Below, in pieces: positions 22,061-33,739 of a stretch of DNA of 41,775 nucleotides. The notes below the pieces were generated by a model that did not search any database, had not been told where the DNA came from, and saw only the letters and a program-made list of their open reading frames with translations. Source of the DNA: Byssothecium circinans (Eukaryota; Ascomycota; Dothideomycetes; Pleosporales; Massarinaceae); assembly GCA_010015675.1 (NCBI GenBank), contig ML977018.1:39548-81322 (forward strand), given 5' to 3'. Within the stretch, counting starts at the first letter, position 1, and every line of letters starts with the position of its first letter. A program made the position numbers and the translations under genes.

Positions 22061-22849
22061 TTACAGTTTTAGAGCGTTCTCATAGACTTAATCTTGCCCT
22101 AAAGGTGCTTTTTAACTAGTAATTGCGCATAAAAGTGTTATAAGGTGTTTGATAACCCTTCTATTCTAATCTATAGATTAGACCTACTTAGCTTTTTACC
22201 ATACGCTAGACTAGTTTTAACGCTTGATAGCTAGTTAGTATAGTTTCTTATAGAGCTTTATTATTACTAGATCTAGATCTATCTATAGATTGTATACTAT
22301 AAGCGTGCTGTCCTAAGGGTTTATCTAGCTCTTGTTTTTGTTTGACACCCCTTTAGCTGCTGCGAATAGTTCTATGATCTAGCCTAGCAAGGCTTCAGCG
22401 TGCTTAACGTTTGCCTTCGACCTAAAGCGCCCTTAAAGAGATACTATATATCAAATATTATCATCTAGGCCTAGAGATTTGCCCTACTACGACAAGTGGA
22501 GTTTTGCGTTGTCTAGCTTTGTCTGAATGCGCAGCTGAGCTAGATGATTTTAAAGCACTCAACTATGTTATTAAAGAGGCTAGTAAGGGTGATAATACTA
22601 AATATAAGACTAGCTACCTCTACCATGTTAGTCTACTAAAGTAAAGATAATAAGGATAACGTCCCTTACTACGTAGCAAGACACACTGTGTGCTAAGATA
22701 AATGAGGGGTACTTTGACTTTCAGCAACTAGAAAGCTTATGCGCATAACAAATATTACTATAATTTTACAAAAATAATTTACTATAGCTAATTCTAAATG
22801 TCTATAATCTATTTTACCTAAAAATTACGTTTACATTATCGCCTCCGCG
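22061..22849. other. RIPed DNA after the DUF3435 gene, nothing recognised
   Basis: Composition is mixed, with a few CpG-rich patches near 22330-22560. I could not follow any protein family in either strand. Confidence 0.45.
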
Positions 22850-23290
22850 CTGGATTTGTACAGCGCCTTATGTCGTAGCATAATAGGCTTCCCTCCTTAT
22901 AGCGCTAACCTTAAGCCTTTTTCGCTCTAATTTTTCATATAATAGCCTTATCCTAGCCTTATAATCTCCTTTTAATACTAGGAAGTTATCACTAGCCCTA
23001 TGCGTGCTGCAGGGCGCAATTTCATGTAGGGCCGCCTAGTTGATAGGTACCTCTAGTAGAAGCAAATCCTTAATCCTAGCTAATGCGTGATAATCTACAC
23101 GTCTTACCTTATACTTCTACGGGTATTTACTATAAGGTATGTAGCTGTGCGGATTGCATAAACGTTTAGATTATCATTAAATCTAACTTAGGATTAGGAG
23201 TAGTAATAAGACATAGTCTAATGCTTATTTTATTAGCTAATACGCTTTTAGCGTTAAAACCTACCTTAATAGAGATGTAGTCTAATGCAT
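22850..23290 (-). pseudogene. Unidentified degraded reading frame
   Basis: On the minus strand a frame with only TAG/TAA-type breaks reads VRRVDYHALARIKDLLLLEV near 23090 and HEIAPCSTHRASDNFLVLKG near 22990. A Lys/Arg/Glu-rich helix (YKARIRLLYEKLERKRLKV-like) ends around 22900. I do not recognise the family. It lies downstream of the CHAT relic on the same strand and may be a separate small gene. Confidence 0.35.
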
Positions 23291-23959
23291 AGTAATACCT
23301 ACTTTATAATGTAGAGACATAGTACTACTATACCCTTAAGCCCTAACGCCTACTATTATTCTTTCTACTAATAGAATAAAAGACCTAATTAAGCTTACTA
23401 CGTCCTTATGCTCCTTAAGTCTACTAGCGCTAATTCCTAGACTAAGCCGCAGTAAGCTTGAGTCTTAGCTCGTTAGAGGGAACATTGACATAGCAGGAAG
23501 AATATAAGATAAGATAGAGTGTAGTGGGCCTAGAAATCAAAGCCTACGCTTTAGCAAGTAGGTTCAACCGAGCGTTACTAGCAAAACGCTATCATTGCAA
23601 GCGTATTTAAAGGCGGAAAGACTCTGCATGCTTTAGTGATACAGCTATTGTATAGTCAAATAACTAGCGGCTCCTTATATAGGTAATGCAATCTCTAAGG
23701 CCGTAAAGAGGTGCTTTAGGTTAACCTCTAATAGTCGTAAAGAGTCCTAGATTATTCATGTTCATAAGGGATGATAAGTACTAGCAGAGCTATAGTAGTA
23801 GCCGCGCTTAGCAAGACTATAGAAGCTATATATAGTACTCTCCTCTTTAGCTATATCTAGAAACTATTGCTTCCTGCGCAAAAGGTGTAGCTAGAGTAGG
23901 TCAGCTGCCCTACTCGCTACTAGTAGCAAATTATAGAGGGTTTTTACACAGACTCATCC
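23291..23959. other. RIPed DNA downstream of the CHAT relic
   Basis: There is no clear gene. A minus-strand hydrophobic stretch near 23780-23840 could be a membrane helix at the end of a degraded frame, but I cannot connect it to the CHAT frame with confidence. Confidence 0.35.
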
Positions 23960-26900
23960 ACTAGGAGCATCATGCGCTAAGTAGTTAAAATAAGTAATAG
24001 TAGTGCGCGTCTTGCAGCTTATACATGCTTGCTATCTAACCTAATATAGGCAACCCCTAGACGCTAAAGTAAACATATAAGACCTAGTAAAATAGAATAT
24101 CTATAGCAGTCTTACTATTAGTGTAGATAACCTCCCTATCTTTAGTTACTCTTAACATGCTTACGTCCTTATCTTATAGCACCTTAATAGCTAAATGTAG
24201 ACTCTAATAGATAGCTTTATCTATTATGCCTTTATCCTAGATTATTTTATACATTATCCTAGCCACGTCTACATAGTAGCTGTCAGATACTTCCTAGAGT
24301 ATTCTAATAATGTGCTGGAATCCTACAAGTTAGAACGTGCTTACTAGATAGATCCTCTTATTAACAAGCCTGTCTACCTTATTTGCGCTAGTTAAGCAGG
24401 CTAAGAGATAGCCTAGGAATGGAGAACTCTCCTAGATTTTGTAGTTACAGAGATCTTTTATAGTTAATAGGCTCTCCTCTTAGTCCTCTAGGAGCAGATA
24501 GCTTCGCGAAGGATCTAGCGGATCTAAACGTTCATGGCCAGCGAAGTGGAAAATCTTGCAGGCTTATAAATATGCTAGAACTTCTTCCCTATGCTATAGT
24601 AGCCTAACCACTTTAAGCTCTAGTAATAGGTAGAAGTTAGCTAACATTTCTACTTCTTTAGTAGCAAAAGAAAGAGCTAAGCTTCCTTAGAGGTATAGAG
24701 TCTCCTGTATAGCAACTAAGAGAGCATGTTCTAAAGTAGATTTAGTAGCTCTATAAACACTATATCGCTATCTGTATACTAATGCCTTTATAGATAAGCT
24801 ATAGGATGATATTACTTTATTAAGTACTATCTTAGTCAACCCTTTAGTATGGTACCTAGCTGCATAAATTAGGAAATAGCTAAGTGTCCCTATAAGAATC
24901 TACTATATATAAGGTAGGCTAAGGTAAGACAGTAGGCACTAATACCTAAGTACATCTAAGATAAGGCCTGTAGTAATATCCTATAGCTACTATAGTATTC
25001 GTGTGGATCTGACTGCTAGCTGCTAGGCCTTTCCCCTTAGCCCCTTCTCTTTTAGATTAGGTAGTAGTAGTACTATGATGCGATTTTCCTTAATAAGAAA
25101 CGCGTTATAATGGTATGAGCTTACATTAATAGTGATAATAGTGCCTTAGTCTACAGCGGCCATTAATTTATGATAAGTTAGTAGAAGAAGAAAGTTCTAG
25201 AATCTAGGCTGCTTGCGTATTTTTATGATAACCTCGTTGAACTTTTAGTCTACTTTAAACCGTTAATTTACTTGCGATTCCTATGAAGGTGCGGCATTAC
25301 TTAGTTGGGCTCCCTTACTAAGAGGCGAGTCCAATTTACCCTAAAGAGACTCGAATTCCGCCGCTAGCCCAGGATGCTGCTCTTTGAGAAGAGAAATATC
25401 CATGCGCATTTCTAGCAAAAGACCCATGATAATACAGCAGCCTAGCTCTAATAGCTCTAAAGTATAACACTCATCCTTTCCTACCTTTAGAGAGATAGCT
25501 GCAGCTATAAAAGCTAAACTAGCAAACTCTCTAAGTATATACTGCTTATCATTATTATTTAAGAGCCGCGAGCTTACAAGAGAGAGGAGCTAAACAGCGC
25601 CTTAAAGGATTTCACTCAATTCTTCCTAATTTTGCTAGGAGGCAAGAATATTAGCAGCATATCAAGCTAGATGAATACGGATAGATGGTAGAGAGCTATA
25701 ATAAGACTAGCCTTCTTTAGAATAAGAAAGGACATAGTTAAGATCATTTATTAATCTAGTCCACTTAAATCGCCTGCTAAGCTAGTTTCTAAGGTTGTTT
25801 AAGTAGCTAGCTTAATTAGGGTAGTCTTAAGGAGTGGCATTAACTACTATGTTAACAACATTAACTGCATGATTAAGATTATCTATTAACCTAGTCCACT
25901 CAAATCGCGTGCTAAGCCTATTTCTAAGGTTATTTAAGTACATCACTTAATTAGGGTGGTCCTAAAGAGTAGCATTAACTACCCTATTAGTAACATCAAT
26001 GGCGTGGTTAAGATCCTCTATTAACCTAGTCTAGTTAAATCGCGTGCTAAGCTAGTTTCTAAGGTTGTTTAAGTATATCACTTAATTAGGGTAGTCCTAA
26101 GGAGTAGCATTAACTACCATATCAGTAATATTAATAGCGTGGTTAAGATCCTCCATTAACCTAGTCTACTTAAATCACCTACTAAGACTATTTCTAAGGC
26201 TATTCAACTAGCTAGCTTAATTAGGGTAGTCCTAAGGAGTAGCATTAACTACTATATTAGCAACGTTAACTGCACGGTTAAGATCCTCTATCAACCTAGT
26301 CCACTTAAATCGCCTATAGAGTATATTTCTAAGGTTTTTTAAGTATATTACTTAATTAGGGTAGTCCTGAGCAGTGGCATTAACTACTATATTAGCAATA
26401 TTAATAGCGCGGTTAAGATCGTCCATCAATCTAGTCTACTTAAATTGCATGCTAAGCATGTTTCTAAGGTTGTTTAAGTACATTACTTAATTAGGGTAGT
26501 CCTAAGGAGTGGCATTAACTACCATGTTAGCAATATTAATGGCGCGGTTAAGATCCTCTATCAACCTAGTCTAGTTAAATCACGTGCTAAGCTAGTTTCT
26601 AAGGTTGCTTAACTAGCTAGCTTGATTAGGGTAGTCTTAAGGAGTAGCATTAACTACTATGTTAGCAATGTTAACTACATAGTTAAGATCCTCTATTAAC
26701 CTAGTCCACTTAAATCATGTACTAAGACTATTTCTAAGGTTATTTAAGTATATTGCTTAATTAGGGTAGTCCTAAGGAGTGGCATTAACTACTATATTAG
26801 CAACGTTAACTGCACGGTTAAGATCCCCTATTAACCTAGTCTAGTTAAATCGCGTACTAAGCTAGTTTCTAAGGTTGCTTAACTAGCTAGCTTAATTAGG

Positions 26901-28105
26901 GTAGTCCTAAGGAGTAGCATTAACTACTATGTTAGCAATATCAACCATATGGTTAAGATCTTCTATCAACCTAGTCCACTTAAATCGCGTGCTAAGCCTA
27001 TTTCTAAGGTTGTTTAAGTACATCACTTGATTAGGGTAGTCCTAAGGAGTGGCATTAATTACTATATTAGCAACATTAATAGCGTGGTTAAGATTGTTCA
27101 TTAACTTAGTTTACTTAAATTACATACTAAGTATAGCGCTAAAATTATTTAACCCGCTAGCTTGATAGACTAATCCTTATAGCATTATATCTATTACTTA
27201 CTCTATTATATTAAAAGCCTTATTTAAGTCTTTTATAATTCCTATCCGCTTATAGTTCTATATCAGCCTAATAACTTCGTTGCTTTAATGCATGATTTAT
27301 ATATCCACGCCGTTAGATATGGCCGCAGGTAGTAACTCCTTAGAAATGTATGTAAGTTTACTCATCCTGGCTAACATCATGTTGAGAATTTGAAACCGTC
27401 GAGCGTGATTAGGATGATTAAGACCTATTACTGCTACCTATCCTTCTATTCACTAGATAGCTTGCTCAAGGTGTTTAGCTAAAAATGTTCTCATAAAGAG
27501 AAGGAAGTATATAAAAATATATAACTTAATCTCTATATTATTTACTAGATCTTTATAGAGCTCCGTGAGAGAGCAGAGGTCTTTATTACTTATGCTATAG
27601 AGTAGAGTGGCCATTTCCAACTCAACGTGAAATAACTCTATATTTGCAGGACTGTTTATAAAAGAGCGATAACTGTTGCTAGCAGTAACGTTAGTTAAGC
27701 TTGCTATTCCGCTTACTATATTATCTTTACTAAGAGTTAGTATCTAGTTGCCTACTTTATATACTACATGACTTAAATAAGGCTTACTATAAACTTTAGG
27801 AGGATATCCCTTAGATTCCTTAGTAGCCTTGCACTTCCTATTACCTACGCTTACTTCCTTTGCTTCTAGTACTATGTTAGATTTAAGTATGCTACCATAG
27901 TAAGGTGTTCCTGACTATAGCTCTGCTATTATAGTTGTATGTTAGTCGTGTGCAGGCGTAACTTCTTATAAAAAAAAAAAGCCATGCTAAGACGCCTTAT
28001 AGATGCCTGCATTAGATATGTTATATTTAAGTTAGAGAAGCTAGCCTTACTACACTTCGCGATTAGAACTATCCCTAACGCTGCCTTAAAGCTAGCCATG
28101 CTAAG
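23960..28105 (-). pseudogene. TPR-repeat CHAT-domain (caspase-like protease) gene, RIP-killed
   Basis: Read on the minus strand, an N-terminal region of unrecognised family (about 28105-27700) leads into helical repeats (SPANIELFHVELEMATLLYS near 27640; NHPNHARRFQILNMMLARMS near 27410). Next come ten or more tandem 45-residue TPR-type units of the pattern LNNLRNQLSTRFNWTRLIEDL / HAINIADMVVNATP (27170-25741). Then a linker (LLELGCCIIMGLLLEMRMDI near 25420) precedes the CHAT domain. The catalytic His motif KIFHFAGHERLDP is kept (His codon 24534-24536), and Cys is kept in GYLLACLTS (codon 24396-24398), with LVGFQHIIRIL after it. CHAT proteins are caspase-related proteases. In fungi TPR-CHAT proteins belong to the NLR-like, cell-death-associated repertoire, where TPRs act as the sensor or scaffold. 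Stops are numerous, so it is not expressed as a full protein. Confidence 0.85.
25741..27170 (-). repeat. 135-bp coding tandem repeat (45-residue TPR units), about 10.6 copies
   Basis: The motif AGATC(C/A)T..ATTAACCTAGTC starts at 25741, 25876, 26011, 26146, 26281, 26416, 26551, 26686, 26821, 26956 and 27091, a strict 135-base step with no indels. Each unit encodes one 45-residue TPR-like repeat on the minus strand. Units differ mostly by C/T and G/A transitions, as RIP would produce. The last unit (27091 on) is the most diverged and grades into the degenerate N-terminal repeats. Confidence 0.96.
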
Positions 28106-28689
28106 GAGTCTCTAGGCTGCATCTACTTTACTAGCTAATAGATGCATTCTATACTACTATTCAATATAGGAATCTTCTGCGTTAAGGTTTGCCTACGTCG
28201 CTAGGCGTAGTCTCTAGCGAATAGAAATGCTATCCCTACTCCTATGAGCCCTGTCTTGCAGATAACTTTCCATTTGCATAGCAAATAAGGTGTAGTGGGG
28301 TATGTATTATCTAAACGTTATTCATTAGATTAGCTAACTAGTAAAGCGAACTCTGCTAGCTTACTATACTAAGCTACCCTACTACATCCCTATTCTAACT
28401 ATAACTCTTAGTCTTACTAGCTATAGCGTCCCCGTACTTCTATGCAGGTAATTGCGTTCTATTGACATGAGTAAACAAGTAACTAAGTAATGCGCTGCAT
28501 GTTCTGTAGGCTTATAACTATTCAATCACAGCTAGGTTACTCTGACTATAAGAGGTTTATTCTAAAAACTTGCGCTACTCTAGCATGAATCCTGCTAGTG
28601 CATGCAAACATTAGTACTAGTAATAAATATAATCAAAACTATAGTATATCTATATTAGGTTGTTATCTATTATCTAAATAACACGTATA
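28106..28689. other. RIPed spacer
   Basis: Between the TPR-CHAT relic and a membrane-protein relic. No family is recognised, and stops are frequent in all frames. Normal-looking patches near 28180-28280 do not extend into a readable gene. Confidence 0.4.
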
Positions 28690-29480
28690 TTCTACACTTA
28701 CGTTGCACCTGCCATAACTAATTTAGTAGACCTAGCTTTAGTTAAGCCTAATAACGCCATAATAAAGATGCTTGCAGCCGTTATAATAGTAATAAGTTGA
28801 GTAGTAAGACTATCTAGGTAATTGCAGACAATAACTAGCGCAAGTAGAAGTGTAATAATAAATAGTATTATTAGAACTTACGCAGTCTAGGTGACTAATA
28901 CCTTAGATATAATATGTACCTTAGGGTTTCTAGATAGCCTAAAGTACTAATTCTACGTGTTCTTAGCATAGGCCTTACTCTCTTACTTATAGAAGTACTA
29001 TACTATTCCAAATAACTACTAGAGGCAAATTAAGGATTTCTCTATAATAGCCTCTAACCACGTTATGACAGTTTCATTAGTTAGAGCTATACTAAACAAA
29101 TCATAGGGATGTTAGAGGTACGTAACTTCTACCCTCATAATAAAGCGCGTTCTAGCGACCTAGTTCTGTAAACTTGTAACAGCCTATAGCCTCGCTATTT
29201 CAAAGCTAAGTATTAGTTAGTTTCTTATAATTATACTGTCTACATCTATGGTTAGAGCTAACTAACGTAGAGAGGTTTATACCTACCATAGTCAGCGAGC
29301 GCCTTATCTATCTATGATAGGATTAAGCTCCTTTTACTACAGTCATCTATCTGATAGCTTCCTAGTCATAGCGGCTTAGTCTCTTAGTTATCTATGTTCT
29401 GCAATTAACTCTTTAAGTACGATAGCCTGTCTTGCTTTAGCAACAGAATACGCGCACGCAGATTGGAGAACCGTCGACAG
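28690..29480 (-). pseudogene. Membrane-protein relic, possibly DUF6594-like
   Basis: On the minus strand a frame with stops at likely Trp/Gln positions reads YSVAKARQAIVLKELIAEHR near 29430, a middle part with TRFIMRVEVTYL and NETVITWLEAIIEK (about 29160-29050), then two hydrophobic segments. These are VLIILFIITLLLALVIVCNY (about 28890) and ITIITAASIFIMALLGL (about 28790), followed by TKARSTKLVMAGAT. Two or three closely spaced C-terminal helices around a short loop, followed by a small-residue stretch, is the architecture of the fungal DUF6594 family, but the N-terminal signature of that family is not evident. It is a separate gene from the CHAT relic or an upstream exon of it. Confidence 0.4.
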
Positions 29481-30589
29481 AGGTAAAAATAATTGTAGGA
29501 TACAATTAGTACTAAAAACTAAGGATAGCTATATTAGTTATCTTTAACTAAGAAAAGTTAGTACGGCGTGCTTTATATAGCTTTGAATAGGTAATAGACT
29601 TTATCTTAAAGACTCCTAAGCAGCACTTCTCTAGCTATTATTAGTGGTAGACTATGTCATCTAAGATGATAGCATCTATTAGATACCTTCTAGAGCATCT
29701 ATGCTTAGCTATTCTCTAGTAATAGAGGGCGATAAGAACGCACTACTAACGTGTCTAAGCTTAACATTAGTAACTCATAGATATGTCATGTATGATATAT
29801 GAGATGGGCAGACTAAAAGGTAGCAGCGCAAGCTAAGGATTTAGGGTAGGAATATCATACACACTAAGCATTTAAAGACGCTTAATTCTTAGAAACGTAA
29901 TAAGAAAGTCTTTATAAGGTAGAGTATTATAATATTAGGATATTATATTATTACCTAAGGTAGCAGCTACTAAGATTACCACCCTTACCTTACTTTGCTA
30001 ATTATTAGGTAAATACACTAGCGTTATTATTGCTAAACTACATTAATGCGGGATATATCCCCACACGGGTAACAGGCATATTAATGATATTTAGTCTTGA
30101 TTTGCTATCAAAATAGGTAGTGCTGGCGACGTAGCTGCATCTAGCCTAATTTTAGCTGTTCTAAGTTCGGCTATTTTTATCACCCGCATGATCCCTTCGC
30201 TGTGAACAAGGCTCAGCTAAGGTTGATAGGATGCAAGTATCTAAGGCTGACTCTCAGGAATGCAGCCTATTGCTGCCTGTCAAATTAATCTCTAAGCTAA
30301 GGCATACATCTAGCTTCACTTCTTTATTAGGCTAACAAGTAGCACGAATTTAAATATTGCGGTAATTACTCTTAGACTTAGTCCCTTATATACGCACTCT
30401 ACTACTACTTAAACCAGCCGTACCGCTAAGGCAATAAGCTTAGCAAAAGAGTAAAGTACTTATGCTCGTACATAGCTATATCACTAACAGTTATAAGGAT
30501 ACATAAAACTTATAGATTATCTTTTGTAATGATAGTAGTCATCTCTAAATTAACGAATATAATTACGTAAGTAATAGTAATTAACTTAG
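29481..30589. other. Mixed-composition decayed DNA, nothing recognised
   Basis: Includes less-mutated patches (for example 30010-30300, with many CpG and CpA) but no frame that I can assign. It may include the N-terminal part of the membrane-protein relic. Confidence 0.4.
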
Positions 30590-30830
30590 TTCCTAGGATT
30601 ATTCTTAAGTACTACTACTAGGAGGGCGAGTTCTACCTAAATAACTAGGTCCGCATTATCAACCTAAAATAGGAGGGATGCTTCAAAGTAATAGAGGTCC
30701 TTGACGGGAGATATAGGCTTCAAGATAAGAATGGTGTATCTATAGAGTAGGGTAGATAGTTTAAGGAATTAGACTTAGAACTAGAAGAATAAGAGGCCTT
30801 TAGCTAAGTTATTCTTGTATACTAGATAAG
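30590..30830 (+). pseudogene. Short relic with an integrase-C-terminus-like barrel pattern
   Basis: A plus-strand frame reads YYYQEGEFYLNN, VRIINLK, then GCFKVIEVLDGRYRLQDKNG and an acidic end (FKELDLELEE), with TAG/TAA at several positions. The pattern of a basic strand, then KVIEVLDGRYRLQD, resembles the small beta-barrel at the C-terminus of retroelement integrases. No catalytic core is visible before it, so the assignment is tentative. Confidence 0.35.
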
Positions 30831-30919
30831 GAATAGATAAGGTAGTAGTGAATAGCCTATGTTACATTATAATTAAGTTATTATAACATACTTGATAGGT
30901 AGTAGTAAATCTATTATAA

Positions 30920-32922
30920 TTACCTTATACTTGTATAAACTAGGAAGCTCTGTGTCGCCTACCTATTATTATCCTACCCTTGAAACCTATTATCTAATTC
31001 TTCTAGAAGCCTTAATAGATTATTACTACTATAGAGGACTCCCTATTCACCACGCGCAGTTTAAAAGATATCTAGAAGGGTTATATGGAATAAGACTAGC
31101 CTACTTATTATAAAGACTTTAAAGTAATCTTCACACTCTATTACTCCGTCTTTATAAAGATATTTAGGAACCTTTATTCTAATTCCTATTATATACTCGC
31201 TGTTATTCTCCTTATCTTCTACCTATACTATGCAGCAGTCTCCTCTACTAGCTCTAGATGTAAAGGAGGTTACTTCCTAGGATAAATGAAAATTAAAAAC
31301 TACTATGTATAGTAGCTTGTTACTTATGTTCTTTATTATAAAATTCTATATAGCATTATATTCCATGTTAATCTAGTTTAAGTTCGCAGTAAAGTAGTTA
31401 GACGTGAAAGTGAATAATATTTAAAAGGTTTCGCATGGTATTTAATTTTCTACTCTTTTAAAATATTTGAATTTTGCTATATATTAGAGCATGTCAACTA
31501 AAGTCTTCTATGCTCTATTAGAATTGCATGGTATGGCTGGTACAGAGGGAATTAATTAAAGTAGCGCATCAACGATCTTATATTCACTATTTTTAGTAAC
31601 GATGACGTGGTACATGCAAGGTTCATCTAGCAGGTATTCCTTATCCTTTTGCCTTATTATAAGCCGCACATACTAAAGGTCTCTATTAAGAACATCTATA
31701 AGACTACTATGGTTGAAGATAGCTAGAACCCCTATATAAATAGTCCGTAAAGAATGACTAGTTAATAGCTGTGCCTTCTATTCTATTTTAATTTTTCCTT
31801 TAATTTCTAGGCTAATCACTATCAAGTCTGACTTGAAGGGCTCGACGTTAGTAACTCGCACGTTTGCAGAACCTTTCCCTGCTCGGCTGCTAGCGTATTT
31901 AGGCGTGTTAAATAGATATATGACATATTCATCCCTAGTAAACACACCATGTATGTCTCCTACTCTTAAGCGCAATCATCCGTCTTTCTTATAGAGGGGA
32001 ATGAAGTCGTTTTCTAGTCTAAAGAGAGAGTTCCTAAATAGGGTAAGGTTCGCATTACTATAACGCATTAGAGTTTGCTAGGGCTACTAGGCGTAAAAGG
32101 TAACACTTATATGCTTATGCAAAGAGTAGTACGTAAGGTTGATGCTATTTCCTTTTAAAGCATAAAGAGCGCGTAGTAGAAAGTAGGTAAGTACGCCCTA
32201 ATAGTTCCTATTTACTTAGATCTTAAAAGCCTTCTAATTAGGAGCGTAAGCTAAGAGAATTGTGTAGCCCATAGGATTAATTAGCTAATCATTCTTGATT
32301 AAGCCATCGCGTAAGATGTTCGCTGTACCTAAAAGTGTAGTATCTTCCTTATTAGTAGTAGTAGAGTCTAGAGTAGGGTCATATTCAAGATATTATATAT
32401 TAAAACTATAATAGTCACTATTCTAAGCAACGCTTCTAAAGAAGCAATAGTTGAGCACAAGCGTTATAAATAATCCCTTTTCGACCATCTTTTATAGATA
32501 TTACGCGAGAAGGTGGCTTCATAGCAGTGCCAATCTACGGCCGTTATCATTAAGAAGTAGCAAGGCTAGACAGAGCCGGCCATCTTATTTCACTTATTTC
32601 GCTTATGTACTATAGCTAGAGTAATAAATATAGACATAATCCCCCTCCTTAGCTTTATCAACAATCTATCTAGAGATTTCACCTAGGAACATGTAAGCCA
32701 CGCTTCTTATTGCTCTAGTAGGGGTTTGCCATCAACGAATAGCATTAATATAGTAAGGAAGATAATGTTAAGACTATTTTTTATTATATTCTTAGGGTAA
32801 AGTTTAGTAGACATCGCATCTTAAACGCAGCCTTTAAGATTTTTGCTATTGTAGCCTAGATAGTAATTGACGCTAACTATAATAGCCTAGTGTGTAATTG
32901 CCTTAGAAGATGTGCTATCCAT
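30920..32922 (-). pseudogene. Caspase-like (peptidase C14 family) gene, RIP-killed
   Basis: The ATG at 32922 begins MDSTSSKAITH. The first caspase strand follows (AIIVSVNYYLGYNSKNLKGCV at 32890-32828, the usual NYY..L.GCV.DA pattern). The catalytic-His segment reads YVYIYYSSYST (about 32635); Tyr (codon 32614-32612) sits where the His of the YYSGHGT-type motif should be, a C-to-T change. The catalytic-Cys segment reads TLVLNYCFF (Cys codon 32446-32444). Downstream a long C-terminal region typical of fungal caspase-domain proteins continues: DIHGVFTRDEYVIYLFN (about 31950), KLLYIVVFNFHLS (about 31300), DYFKVFITSRL (about 31120), ending ATQSFLVYTSIR and TAA at 30920. Stops occur at Gln/Trp-type positions, and at least one indel is needed. 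It was probably a cell-death protease of the C14 group (inference from family). Confidence 0.82.
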
Positions 32923-33739
32923 GTCATGAGCGGATTGCTTACGAAATGGCCTATATAGAAATAGAGCGGGTTAAGAGTTAATTCTTAGATATTAGAGTAA
33001 ATAGTATAAGGAGACGTTACTTACTTATGCGTCTAATTCTAATTATGAAGCTGATCGCGGATTAGAAACTTTGTACCCTAGATAGAGTAGAAAGTCTATA
33101 AAAACATGCAACATGTAAGATAAAAGCCTATAGAGTACTAAATAAAAGGGGCTTAATTCTAGCTATAAGACTAGTCACATGCTATATGCCAAGATAATAC
33201 TAGGTAAAATTGCGCAACCGTCCACTAGTTAGCTATATAATGAAGTATTGCCTAAAGCGCCCTACTTTAACTACACTAATAAATCACGGACTTCTTAACT
33301 AAGCAATTTCAAGCGACGCTACGCTGGCGAGGAGCCACTAGGAACTGTTAGAGCTAGGATAAAGTAAGGCTACTAAGATTAATAAAATCTCTTCACTAGT
33401 TAGCTGAATGAGGTATAATGTAGAAGAGCGCAGGCCTTATTGTAAACCGCATGAAACTAAACAAAGTACGCTCACGAGGAATAAGAGGCTAATCATATAC
33501 TTGTCGCACATATCCTTAGGACAAGTATGGTTATTAATAGCCTTATAAAACCCCTTTCTAGACTAGCCTATAAGCGTTTTATTACTCTCTTAGGCCTTAT
33601 AGAGGCCTTTATACTAGTATAAGCTAAAGGATAGCTCCCTTAGTATCGCTTATAGAGACTCTAGGGGGTATGTTAGTTACCCTAGTAACTCTATAGTCTA
33701 CTATGCATCTGCTTAGTTATTAATTCTTTGTTTATATAC
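32923..33739. other. RIPed spacer upstream of the caspase-like relic
   Basis: Would contain its promoter. Patches of less-mutated sequence (33290-33350) do not form a readable gene. Confidence 0.4.

Noticed and set aside
25741..27170. CRISPR-like array
   Set aside because: The whole 135-base unit is repeated, with no unique spacers, and encodes TPR units in register. The DNA is eukaryotic.
30892..31113. 73-codon plus-strand open frame
   Set aside because: It lies antisense to the C-terminal end of the caspase-like relic, whose minus-strand frame is recognisable through the same bases. The plus-strand peptide has no domain features.
31778..31975. 65-codon minus-strand open frame as a separate small gene
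   Set aside because: It is an uninterrupted piece of the longer caspase-like frame. Readable sequence of the same protein continues on both sides of the stops.
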